This document shows positions 46,501 to 50,131 of a stretch of 64,000 nt of DNA, piece by piece. Both the position numbers and the translations under genes were made by a program. The stretch lies in NCBI GenBank assembly GCA_037893225.1, contig JAZGUH010000199.1, positions 2,418,001 through 2,482,000 of the forward strand, in the 5' to 3' direction. The notes beneath the pieces are model-generated. The model did no database searches. It saw nothing but the letters and a program-made list of their open reading frames with translations, and was not told where the DNA came from. Numbering within the stretch: the stretch's first letter is position 1; each line of letters opens with the position of its first letter. This DNA comes from Hippasteria phrygiana. Lineage: Eukaryota; Echinodermata; Asteroidea; Valvatida; Goniasteridae.

Positions 46501-47598
46501 GTTAATGGTATTATGTTGCCGTCCACAGATGCTTTTCATCCTTAAGAACCCAGACGGGACGTATACTAAAAACATGCCGGGCCTTGCCGCCCCCAGCAGA
46601 GAAGACGAAGAGAAACACCAGCGGTTATCAGCAGACAACATCGAGATTAAAAGACAAATAGCAGAGGTAATTCAGTCATCATCACTAGTTTGACCTTTGA
46701 CATTCCTCTATAACCTGTAGAACACCCTCCTGAATAGGGAAAGAAAGGTTTCTCAAAGTGAACAAAGAAAACTGGCAGGAGCGAGATTTGAGCCTGCGAC
46801 CTCCCTTTAAAAGTTGTATCTTTATTGAGTGATCCCCACAATGTCGCTTCCCAGGTTGTATCGTAAAATTGGGCATGATCCCTGGCTATACGGCATTCTG
46901 GGTTTATGACTTCTGACCAGCGCCCCCGAATATAGGGTAGAGCAAATTGGTAGAGCACCGGTACAATATTACCCGGAGGTCACAGGTTCAAATCCCACGC
47001 TTGCAAGTTTTCTTTGTTCACTTTGAAAATTCATTCAAATTACCTGGTCAATTAACCCTTTAATTGTGATTTGTTTGACGAAATAAAGGTTTAATAAAAT
47101 AGTAATACACTGCTACAAGATGCTTGGTAACTAAAAAGGCCTGAAATATGATTGATAACAGTTTTGACATTTTGATCTGAGCAGAATCTTTTTCAAAGAC
47201 TAAGTCTTGATTCTGCTTCGTACTTATATAAAAGTTTGATCAGGGGATTTCAATGATTATTTGTTTGGGAATGTTTTCTTTTGTCCGTTGCCCAGAGAGA
47301 AAGGAGGATACGGAATTTAACCGAGTTGATCTCGCAGCGCTCCAAGTCTATCCCAACACCGGCCTCCACTCCAAGCAAGCTCCAGCAGCAGCACAGCACC
47401 AGTGGCGGCAGCCCCTCGGCCACGCGGCGCTCCCGCTCCTCCTTTGGCCCCGACAAGCTGACCCCGCCCACCATGTCCTGCGAGGACAGCGCCTTCGTCT
47501 CGGTCGGCATGGCAAGCTCGGCACTCTCGGCCTCCCTGCCCAGATGCCAGCGCAACTCGGCCGCCTCGGAGGAAGAGTTCTCGGAGACGTATATTTGA
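16424..47598 (+). CDS. GABA-B receptor subunit, GABBR1-like, 3' part in 12 exons
   Basis: Class C G-protein-coupled receptor subunit for GABA at the plasma membrane. Joining the 12 exons listed below gives one frame of 571 residues plus stop, with consistent intron phases. In order: end of the Venus-flytrap ligand-binding domain (residues 1-129), linker without the cysteine-rich domain typical of other class C receptors (130-150), TM1 about 151-173, TM2 192-209, TM3 225-245, TM4 281-300, TM5 340-362, TM6 383-402, TM7 404-425, coiled coil about 450-487, and a Ser/Thr-rich tail. The motif [10 protein letters not shown] (26-35) keeps the Glu and Asp spaced as in the GB1 GABA site. NNLTAVGC in TM2 and ITAPVT in TM6 are GB1-like. 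The missing N-terminal part is presumably upstream. A third-type invertebrate GB subunit is possible. Confidence 0.93.
17318..17435 (+). CDS. GABA-B receptor exon B: ligand-binding domain
   Basis: Acceptor TTCTCTTTGCAG and donor TCA/GTAAGT. Encodes residues 43-82, including [20 protein letters not shown] and NTTNFPGLS with an N-glycosylation sequon (NTT). This matches the GB1 segment [20 protein letters not shown]. The 3' end and donor are duplicated 363 bases downstream (see the findings). Confidence 0.92.
17419..17935. repeat. 363-bp tandem duplication covering the exon B donor
   Basis: The segment from CTTCCCCGGACTTTCAGTAA (17420) to about 17575 recurs from 17783 (CTTCCCCTGACTTTCAGTAA) to about 17935 with few differences. 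The matching donor G bases are at 17436 and 17799. The intervening AT-rich part (about 17580-17780) also resembles 16690-16885 upstream of exon B (TCTTCTGAATTTTCTAGGGA and GATAATGACAAGAAAACCCC). The second copy therefore carries the last exon codons plus a complete GTAAGT donor without an upstream exon body. Confidence 0.85.
20330..20680 (+). mobile_element. Tandem tRNA-derived SINE heads (family C)
   Basis: Two consecutive tRNA-like segments. The first has TCTGCACTTGTAAGCAGCAG then GGTCATGGGTTCAAGTCCTA. The second has GCTCGGTGGTCGAGTAGTTA (A-box-like) then AGGTCATGGGTTCGAGACCC (B-box-like), CCTGAGTAAT and GTGGATTTTTACC. The 41590-41660 piece shares GACATCTGCACTTGAAAGCA and GTCGTGGGTTCAAGTCCCAC. 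No functional tRNA fold with a paired acceptor stem is evident. Confidence 0.6.
21490..21673. mobile_element. Short MITE, AGCTCC/GGAGCT family, copy 1
   Basis: Left end GGGGTCAATTTTATAGAGCT, right end AGCTCCATAAAATTGGGCCC, an inverted pair. Inside are GCTAAGCACAAAATT, AACGGGTTACCAACTAAAAT and TGCATG. Related copies are at 49462-49621, 52405-52628, 57860-58008 and 58231-58391. All are 145-225 bases without coding sequence. Confidence 0.7.
22505..22680. repeat. Degenerate palindromic CCATGGTAA repeat
   Basis: Irregular repeats of CCATGGTAATACCATGGTAA, with many NcoI-type CCATGG palindromes in a run of about 175 bases. It sits 110 bases before the next receptor exon and does not disturb that exon's acceptor. 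Foldback potential is high. Confidence 0.75.
22792..22855 (+). CDS. GABA-B receptor exon C: ligand-binding domain
   Basis: Acceptor TGTTTTCATAG, donor G/GTAGGT, 64 bases, residues 83-103. Encodes [20 protein letters not shown], matching GB1 [20 protein letters not shown] (established family sequence). It starts in phase 0 and ends in phase 1. Confidence 0.9.
22890..23215 (+). mobile_element. tRNA-derived SINE (family A), copy 2
   Basis: A-box-like GCAGTCTAGTGTACCGGACT, B-box-like GTGGGTTCGAGTCCACAAGG, then the family body (CTTGAGCAAGACGCTTTGTC, CTCTCCACCCAGGAGTAAAT, GAGCTGAGAAGATTTCAGGA, AGCAGGGGTAATAATGTAGT) and an ATTATTA tail. It begins about 35 bases downstream of the exon C donor. Confidence 0.8.
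23507..23618. mobile_element. 112-bp MITE, ends TTAGTCAAGGC
   Basis: Left TTAGTCAAGGCACGCGTGGC, right GCCACGCGCGCCTTGACTAA: 22-base inverted repeats with one mismatch. The interior is GC-rich and self-complementary (CTGGGCGCGTGACGCGCCCC; CCATGGCGCCATC). It is nested in the 23338-24092 element. Confidence 0.8.
23632..23905. mobile_element. hAT-like MITE, ends CAGGGGGCGGATCCAGG
   Basis: Left end CAGGGGGCGGATCCAGG, right end CCTGGATCCGCGCCTG. The CAGGGGCGGATCCAG-type terminus is common among animal hAT elements (established). The interior has poly-G, poly-A and poly-C tracts. The relative at 53204-53452 has the same end type. No transposase. Confidence 0.75.
24722..24799 (+). CDS. GABA-B receptor exon D: end of ligand-binding domain
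   Basis: Acceptor TTTTGGTTTCAG, donor G/GTAAAG, 78 bases. Encodes [20 protein letters not shown] then VPVRWEG, with an N-glycosylation sequon (NLT). It matches GB1 GSYKKIGYYDSTKDDLSW. Phase 1 at both ends. Confidence 0.9.
24800..26758 (+). other. Receptor intron D-E, left part: dispersed and tandem repeats
   Basis: No gene. 24960-25060 (AATTTTGGGATTTTTTCATT, TTCTATCAAATC) has a relative at about 56805-56905. 25260-25440 (GGGCTTCATTTTCTC, ATGAGCTACAACATATAATA, TTTCGTGGTGCC) resembles 38050-38240. 26065-26230 and 26280-26430 are a diverged tandem duplication (GAATGTGTGAA, GAGGAGATATTT, GGGGAAAGTG). A frame of 118 codons on the - strand at 25625-25981 has no recognisable family. Confidence 0.45.
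26760..27080. mobile_element. Foldback MITE, ATTTCTGCCATGAAAT family, copy 1
   Basis: Left arm ACAATAAAACAAGAAAATTA then TTTCTGCCATGAAATA and TTTTGAGAGC. The right arm is the inverted counterpart (GCTCTCAAAAGTAC, ATGTCAGAAATAATTACCTG, TTTTATTGTAATATCTACAT). The better preserved relative is at 30913-31363. Confidence 0.7.
27081..30912 (+). other. Receptor intron D-E, middle part: unassigned
   Basis: No gene is recognised in about 3.8 kb. The 141-codon frame at 27280-27705 overlaps antisense frames and resembles nothing known. GC-rich ATCG-containing sequence at 27900-28090 has palindromic character. A poly-G run is near 28940. Confidence 0.35.
30913..31363. mobile_element. Long near-palindromic foldback MITE
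   Basis: Inverted arms of more than 200 bases meet near 31138 (GTGCCTAGTGCTAGACACAA). Paired pieces include AGAAGTCTGCGTCATTTTTA with AAAAATTATGCAGACTTCTT, ATGTAGATTGCATATTGTAA with TTACAATACGCAATCTACAT, CCATTTGTCTAAAAGTCGTC with GACGACTTTTAGACAAATGG, and AACTCCCCTTTTGTG with CACAAAAGGGGAGTT. No transposase. Confidence 0.85.
31844..31994 (+). CDS. GABA-B receptor exon E: linker and TM1
   Basis: Acceptor TTTCCCTTTATAG, donor GG/GTGAGT, 151 bases, residues 130-180. The linker [20 protein letters not shown] leads into TM1 ([20 protein letters not shown]), then a short cytoplasmic turn NMCFRHTG. There is no cysteine-rich domain between the flytrap and TM1, which is the hallmark of GABA-B among class C receptors. 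Confidence 0.94.
32005..32600 (-). repeat. Five tandem tRNA-like SINE heads in one orientation
   Basis: At about 32010, 32145, 32285, 32405 and 32525 the motif AATCGAACCCCAGACC (complement of a B box, GGTTCGATTCC) recurs. Each is followed by CTAGCAATTCC- or AGCCATTCCGGT-like text and then TGTACCTGCAAAGC-like text. Spacing is about 115-140 bases. It looks like a tandemly amplified, decayed tRNA-derived repeat on the - strand, lying in the short intron between the TM1 and TM2 exons. Confidence 0.65.
32700..32832 (+). CDS. GABA-B receptor exon F: TM2
   Basis: Acceptor TCCCTCGTAG, donor AGT/GTAAGT, 133 bases, residues 180-224. [20 protein letters not shown] is TM2 and is GB1-like. GLDG is followed by [12 protein letters not shown]. 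Cys 223 is the expected TM3-end disulfide partner of the Cys at 330 in loop ECL2. GLDGQYVSE is close to GB2 GLDGSFVSE, so the segment mixes both subunit signatures. Confidence 0.94.
32928..33103 (+). mobile_element. TTAA/GGGG-type MITE, diverged copy
   Basis: Right end CACAAGGGG followed by TTAA (33104-33107). The left end CTCTTGAATACGCAACAGCC is a diverged form of CCCTTGCGTACGG. Contains TTACGCTTGACTGCACAAGC and ATACCAGCACCCCATCAATA. The best copy is 38691-38974. Confidence 0.65.
33370..33860. mobile_element. Imperfect inverted-repeat element carrying two CREs
   Basis: TTGACGTCATCGTGTGTAGT at 33596 pairs with ACTACACACCATGACGTCAC near 33752 as an inverted complement. Between them the sequence is AT-rich. 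Boundaries are approximate and the superfamily is open. TGACGTCA palindromes lie at 33597-33604 and 33763-33770. Confidence 0.5.
35107..35226. mobile_element. 120-bp MITE with TATAGAGTACCGAAGT ends and two CREs
   Basis: Left TATAGAGTACCGAAGTCTGA, right TCACTTCGGTACTCTATA. A perfect TGACGTCA lies in each arm (35124-35131, 35201-35208). The interior contains the perfect 18-base palindrome CAGTTGCCGCGGCAACTG (35130-35147). Confidence 0.75.
35230..38300 (+). other. Receptor intron F-G: unassigned, two further CRE palindromes
   Basis: No gene is recognised. Single TGACGTCA palindromes lie at 35565-35572 (overlapping a CACGTG E box) and 37837-37844. A poly-C run is near 36200. Frames at 35928-36110 and 37114-37356 have no family resemblance. 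Confidence 0.4.
38310..38470 (+). repeat. Dispersed repeat, inverse partner of 48870-49026
   Basis: Contains TTACTCAATCCATTCATGTT and TTGTTCTTGAATGGGAGTGT then AATGAATAGAT. The reverse complement of 48870-49026 has the same order with few differences. Both belong to or flank the TTAA/GGGG-type family. Confidence 0.65.
38691..38974. mobile_element. piggyBac-like MITE with TTAA target sites
   Basis: TTAA at 38687-38690, then CCCCTTGCGTACGG at the left end, and TACTCAAGGGG at the right end followed by TTAA (38975-38978). TTAA duplication with CCC/GGG ends is the piggyBac hallmark (established). A 63-base internal segment (GTGCCACCAGGCCGGATGAC onward) is tandemly duplicated at about 38733-38795 and 38803-38865. 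No transposase. It lies just upstream of the TM3 exon. Confidence 0.8.
39008..39151 (+). CDS. GABA-B receptor exon G: TM3 and ICL2
   Basis: Acceptor TTTTTCTTGACGCAG, donor CAG/GTCAGT, 144 bases, residues 225-272, phase 0 at both ends. [20 protein letters not shown] is TM3, matching GB1 FSLGYGSMF. The second intracellular loop then carries an acidic patch and five Arg followed by Lys (263-268), a basic cluster longer than I recall for vertebrate GB1. Confidence 0.94.
39480..39923. mobile_element. TGTGACC-family MITE, copy 3 (young)
   Basis: Starts TGTGACCCGCTCTGCAAAAA, ends TTTTTGCAGAGTGGGTCACA. The inverted ends are almost perfect. It is nearly identical over its whole length to 49703-50131 in this window, so these two copies are recent. 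The flanks are not TA here (CT and TT on the two sides), which weakens the TA-target reading for this copy. Confidence 0.8.
40028..40170 (+). mobile_element. tRNA-derived SINE (family B), copy
   Basis: GGGAGACCGCCAACATAGGG, A-box-like AAAATAGCTCAGTTTGTATA, GTGCCGGTACGGTATTCC, B-box-like GGTCGCAGGTTCAAATCTCA, then the TTTTCTCAGTTATCACTTTG tail. The tRNA-like part resembles a decayed tRNA, but the acceptor stem is not convincingly paired. Confidence 0.7.
40445..40646 (+). CDS. GABA-B receptor exon H: TM4 and ECL2
   Basis: Acceptor CTGTCTCTCACGGAG, with a start one codon downstream (40448) also possible. Donor G/GTAAGT. Residues 273-340. [20 protein letters not shown] is TM4, then [14 protein letters not shown] and an acidic ECL2 ending [18 protein letters not shown]. 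Cys 330 is the conserved ECL2 cysteine. [17 protein letters not shown] is closer to GB2 than to GB1. Confidence 0.93.
40902..40979. mobile_element. 78-bp hairpin MITE, TAGTCTGGT ends
   Basis: Left TAGTCTGGTCCCCTGACC, right GGGTCAGGGAACCAGACTA, an inverted pair with one mismatch. The loop is AT-rich. The related end sequence GGGAACCAGACTAA also occurs near 25245, after GGTCT. Confidence 0.65.
41049..41432. mobile_element. TU-like foldback element with 12-bp repeat arm
   Basis: Outer ends ATTGCCAGAGTTGTAGTCGA and TCGACTACATATCTGG are roughly inverted. Inside the left arm are about ten tandem copies of AAGTCCTTTCAC (41078-41200). The right arm has the inverted theme (GGACTTGTGATG and GGACTTGCAGG, 41335-41405). 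A non-repeat core at about 41250-41316 (AAGTAACTGG, ATGACAAAGGATTGC, TCATTTGAATAGCTTG) is shared with 58540-58612. Inverted arms made of short tandem repeats are the described architecture of sea-urchin TU foldback elements (established). Assignment to that class is inference. Confidence 0.7.
41540..41843. mobile_element. Composite SINE C fragment inside an inverted-repeat unit
   Basis: Near 41600-41660 a SINE C head occurs (GACATCTGCACTTGAAAGCA, GTCGTGGGTTCAAGTCCCAC). The outer sequences GGGCCATATTTTGTGGATTC and TCCGTGAAATATGGG look like weak inverted ends. Boundaries uncertain. Confidence 0.4.
42266..42431. mobile_element. MITE with GGCCAATTTAC ends
   Basis: Left GGCCAATTTACGACATTTAC, right TCGCTTATGTGTAAATTGGC followed by C. 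GTCG and CGAC boxes are repeated inside (GTGCGACAAGACGC; GCACGACAAAGTCGC). No coding potential. Confidence 0.65.
42435..42830 (+). mobile_element. tRNA-derived SINE (family B), tandem dimer
   Basis: Two tRNA-like parts. The first has GAGCGCTGGTACGGTATTAC and GGTCGCAGGTTCAGATCCCG near 42477. The second, after the body GAGTGATCCCCACAATGTCA, has AAGATAGTTCAGTTAGTATA and GGTCGCAGGTTTGAATCCC near 42782. The body between them is the same as in 46810-46930. Confidence 0.7.
42831..44121 (+). other. Receptor intron H-I, right part: unassigned
   Basis: No gene is recognised. Overlapping short frames at 43337-43759 on both strands show no family resemblance. Confidence 0.4.
44122..44249 (+). CDS. GABA-B receptor exon I: TM5 and ICL3
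   Basis: Acceptor TTAATCTGTTTAG, donor TCG/GTGAGT, 128 bases, residues 340-382. [20 protein letters not shown] is TM5, then the third intracellular loop [20 protein letters not shown]. In vertebrates this loop is important for G-protein coupling in GB2. Here the text ([17 protein letters not shown]) is GB2-like rather than GB1-like (established GB1 is ETKS, INDH, VGMAIYNV). Confidence 0.94.
45162..45290 (+). CDS. GABA-B receptor exon J: TM6 and TM7, GC donor
   Basis: Acceptor TTGTTCTTATAG. The exon ends CCAAAG and the next bases are GCGAGT, a GC donor. No in-frame GT donor is nearby, since the closest GT (in GCGAGT) would add four bases and break the frame. Residues 383-425. [20 protein letters not shown] (TM6 and loop) is GB1-like. 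[14 protein letters not shown] (TM7) is GB2-like. Confidence 0.93.
45450..45742 (-). mobile_element. tRNA-derived SINE (family D), minus orientation
   Basis: On the - strand: AAAGTGCTATGGCCTAGAGG (A-box-like), GCAAGTTGTGGGTTCGAGCC (B-box-like), then AGTCCTGGGCTATAGCACTT. The 223-codon minus frame across 45206-45877 arises from this repeat plus the reverse of exon J and is not a gene. Confidence 0.65.
45863..46480. mobile_element. TTAA-ended inverted-repeat element, reverse copy
   Basis: Left end ACAGTAGTGTACAAGATTGG, right end CCAATCTTGTACACTATCTT followed by AA. It runs in reverse relative to 23338-24092 and shares GGTAATCCTCCAAATT, CTCAATCATCCTGTGAAATG, ACCAGGTGTGCTGTCGTTTT, AACTTTGAACAGGTCAGTGG and AACGATATTTCCTATAAAAT. 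Here the element is free of the two nested insertions. Confidence 0.75.
46529..46666 (+). CDS. GABA-B receptor exon K: start of C-tail and coiled coil
   Basis: Acceptor TGTTGCCGTCCACAG, donor GAG/GTAATT, 138 bases, residues 426-471, phase 0 both ends. Opens [20 protein letters not shown] and continues into the coiled coil ([20 protein letters not shown]). The heptads align with the GB1 coiled coil that pairs with GB2 in the heterodimer. Confidence 0.92.
46750..47050. mobile_element. SINE family B with inverted head-to-head arms
   Basis: 46752-46805 contains the B-box and tail region on the - strand (TTTGTTCACTTTGAGAAA as complement). 46975-47035 contains the same region on the + strand (GGTCACAGGTTCAAATCCCA, TTTTCTTTGTTCACTTTGAA). 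The body (GAGTGATCCCCACAATGTCG, TTTATGACTTCTGACCAG) lies between them. It is an inverted pair of about 55-base arms. Confidence 0.65.
47296..47598 (+). CDS. GABA-B receptor exon L: end of coiled coil, tail, stop
   Basis: Acceptor TTGTCCGTTGCCCAG, 303 bases including the TGA stop, residues 472-571. The coiled coil finishes as [16 protein letters not shown], then a Ser/Thr/Pro-rich tail. RRSR at residues 515-518 (47425-47436) is an RXR-type motif after the coiled coil, the same position class as the GB1 ER-retention signal RSRR. The tail ends with an acidic [13 protein letters not shown]. The exon is GC-rich compared with the flanks. Confidence 0.92.
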   Translation, partial: RERRIRNLTELISQRSKSIPTPASTPSKLQQQHSTSGGSPSATRRSRSSFGPDKLTPPTMSCEDSAFVSVGMASSALSASLPRCQRNSAASEEEFSETYI

Positions 47599-47895
47599 CG
47601 CCAGGAGAGCCAACAGCCCCAGTGGATACCAATGCAGACCGTAGTGGCTGAGGAGGAGTCCGAGGACTTTGACAAAACTGCGTGACCGGAAACCAGACTA
47701 TTTTATATGCGTATGCGCACGTTACTATTAGTCTTTTCCTCGGACACTCCGAAGTGCTTTCCATTCTGGGGCTGTACAATTTTGAAACCCCTTCCTGCAG
47801 TTTTTTTTTTCGTTTGAGTCAAAACAACAGTTGTGAATTGCAGTACTCCATTGGAAGGACCTGTACGTAGTGGAGATTTCCTGAAAGGCATGAGA

Positions 47896-48225
47896 GATTT
47901 CTGATGGTTCACCCACCTGGAAAAGCAAGAGCTTCGAGTCACATATAGGACGAGGTACTTACCAATGCATTTTGCCAGATGTGCTATTTATCTGCCAGTG
48001 GGAATGTTTTGCAGCAGACAGATTTCTTATGGTTAAACCCACCTGGAAAAACAAGAGCTTTAAACTCACACATGGACAGGTGTCACCAATGCATTTGGCC
48101 AAGTTTGCTGTTTATCTGCCAGTGGGCGTGTATTTCAAGAGAGAGAGAGACTTAAACCCACCTGGGAAAAAGCAAGAGGTTTTTAAAGTCATTTGGCTGT
48201 TACTATGCCAGTGGGCGTGTATTGC
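47896..48225 (+). repeat. Three diverged tandem copies in the receptor 3' UTR or flank
   Basis: CCCACCTGGAAAAGCAAGAG, CCCACCTGGAAAAACAAGAG and CCCACCTGGGAAAAAGCAAG recur at about 47911, 48028 and 48159. The first two are followed by ACCAATGCATTT and TGCTATTTATCTGCCAGTGG (or TGCTGTTTATCTGCCAGTGG). The third has only TATGCCAGTGGGCGTGTATT. Unit length is about 120-130 bases. Confidence 0.8.
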
Positions 48226-49460
48226 CTATTTTGCAGTTGTCATGACGCCAGTCTAGACTCCCGGACTAGCAGTACCGAGATAACCAATGTTTAGCCCGTC
48301 AAGGCATGTTCATATGAGTGCTAGGAATTAATACTCCCTCCTTAAAGGAAACAAATGCCTTCATCTTTGGCTGTATCAGAGGTGTTGCCATGCCGACGTG
48401 GAATACGTCCAACTGAGTAAATCCTCTGACGTAACACAAGAACCATTGAATTCCAAATTCTGATTGAATTAGATTCTCGTCACAACACTTAGACATTTTT
48501 AATGTAAGTCATTTGAGAAAATCAACAGCATCATCATGACCCCCCCCCCCTCCCCACCCCCCCCCCCCCCCCCCAAAAAAGTTGGTGGAATTTCTGAAGA
48601 ATTAAGCTGAACATGAATTTGTTTTTAAAAATGGCAAGTGAAATAACGGTGCCACCAAGGTCGGAAAGAGTCCTACCCCACATCCCCCAACTTTTACAGA
48701 AAATTTGTCACAAACCAACAAAATGTAACTCCTTGTGCCAAGAACAGGCTGTGATCATGCAGCTCAGCGTAAACACAAACAATAGGTATTACACTGAATA
48801 GAAAGGTCTGATTCATTGCACTTGGAGCCTCCCCCCCCCCCCCCCAACCCCACCCCCTGTCGTGTTTGTTTGAAAAAGCCCAATCTATTCATTGCACTCC
48901 CATTCAAGAACAGTATAATTGAAACATGAATGGATTGAGTGCACCCTGGAATTCGCGTATGGATGTCAACCAGCCAGGTGGTCTTTTTCAAACTGCGGTT
49001 ATGGCCGTCGTCCGTATCAAGAGGTTAAAAAATGTTCCCCAATAAAGCCCCCTTCCCCCATGAAAACAAATTCTCACTATGCTACTGCCACACAAAGGTG
49101 GTCATGAAAATATTAAAGTAAAATTGACATTTTCAGGTCAGTCTCACAATGCAAGGTATTGGAAACAAAAACCCTTTTTCACAGATCGACTCAAGGGGTG
49201 AGGTTTGTCAGGATTTTTTGTCGGGATTTCAGAATTTTTAAAGAATCTCTTTAGCAATCTGGAATTCCTGAGGTGTTGTCCTAAAGGTGTTTTTGCCTGT
49301 AAAAGTGGATATAGACCAATAAAAACGGATATTTTAAGGGGGGGGAATACAAACTATATGTTGATCTGGGGTCCTCGTGGGTGTTTCGTGGAGATTTTGT
49401 AGATTTTTTGTGGATTTCGTGGAATTTTCATTTTTGGCCAATCTCACTCCTGGACTCACC
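48226..49460. other. 3' flank: poly-C tracts and an inverse TTAA-family repeat
   Basis: Poly-C runs near 48541-48575 and 48831-48845. 48870-49026 is the inverse partner of 38310-38470, ending GAGGTTAAAA. An AATAAA at 49041-49046 could be a poly-A signal but sits next to the repeat, so I do not call one. No gene is recognised. Confidence 0.4.
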
Positions 49461-49461
49461 A

Positions 49462-49621
49462 GGGGACATTTTGTGGGCTGCTCAGCACACAAGTTCTCTC
49501 TCAGCTAAATACAGCAGGTTACCAGCCAAAATGTTATGCACTGTATGCTGTTTATAACTGGTCCTCATCTGATTATTGCTTAGTGGGAAAATTGCGCGGA
49601 GCGGCTCCGTGAATTTGGGCC
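49462..49621. mobile_element. AGCTCC/GGAGCT-family MITE, copy 2
   Basis: AGGGGACATTTTGTGGGCTG at left, GCGGCTCCGTGAATTTGGGC at right. The interior ACAGCAGGTTACCAGCCAAA and GCACTGTATGCTGTTTATAA matches the family plan. Confidence 0.65.
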
Positions 49622-49702
49622 AAGGAAAGCAGGCAGGATGGTATAAAAGGCCAAATAACAAAACGATTAAATAGGTTTAGCATCCCTGTCTCTTTGGTTA
49701 TT

Positions 49703-50131
49703 TGTGACCCGCTCTGCAAAAAGGGCACTTATGTTGCAAAATTTGAAAATAGTGTTTTATATATAGCTGGAAAGGCCATTTTATAAGCTTTCATATGGTA
49801 TATGTCTGAGGTCTCTAGCATTTTGCAATCACGAGATATTTGGAAATTTGCATGTTTGTTTTCAGGAATTTCTTGAAATGACTTGAGGAGAAACAAGCCA
49901 TTTAAAAAAACAAAAAGCAAAGCAATAGATGAAAGCACTCGACAAAAACACATTCTTTTTCCAACTTTATTTACTGAAATCAAAGATTTTTGTTATGAAA
50001 TAGAATAATATAGGTATCAAAGATGCAAACAATTCCCTCCCTTCAAAATCACTTGTTTGAAGAATTGTTCACCCTCTTCACATTGAACGGCCCATAACTC
50101 GTAAAAGCATACAGCGACTTATGTGCCCTTT
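49703..50131. mobile_element. TGTGACC-family MITE, copy 4 (young, right end lost)
   Basis: Starts TGTGACCCGCTCTGCAAAAA and is almost identical to 39480-39923, with a few substitutions such as CACGAGAT for CACTAGAT. The right end stops at ACTTATGTGCCC followed by a T run, so the terminal GCAGAGTGGGTCACA is missing. Confidence 0.8.
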
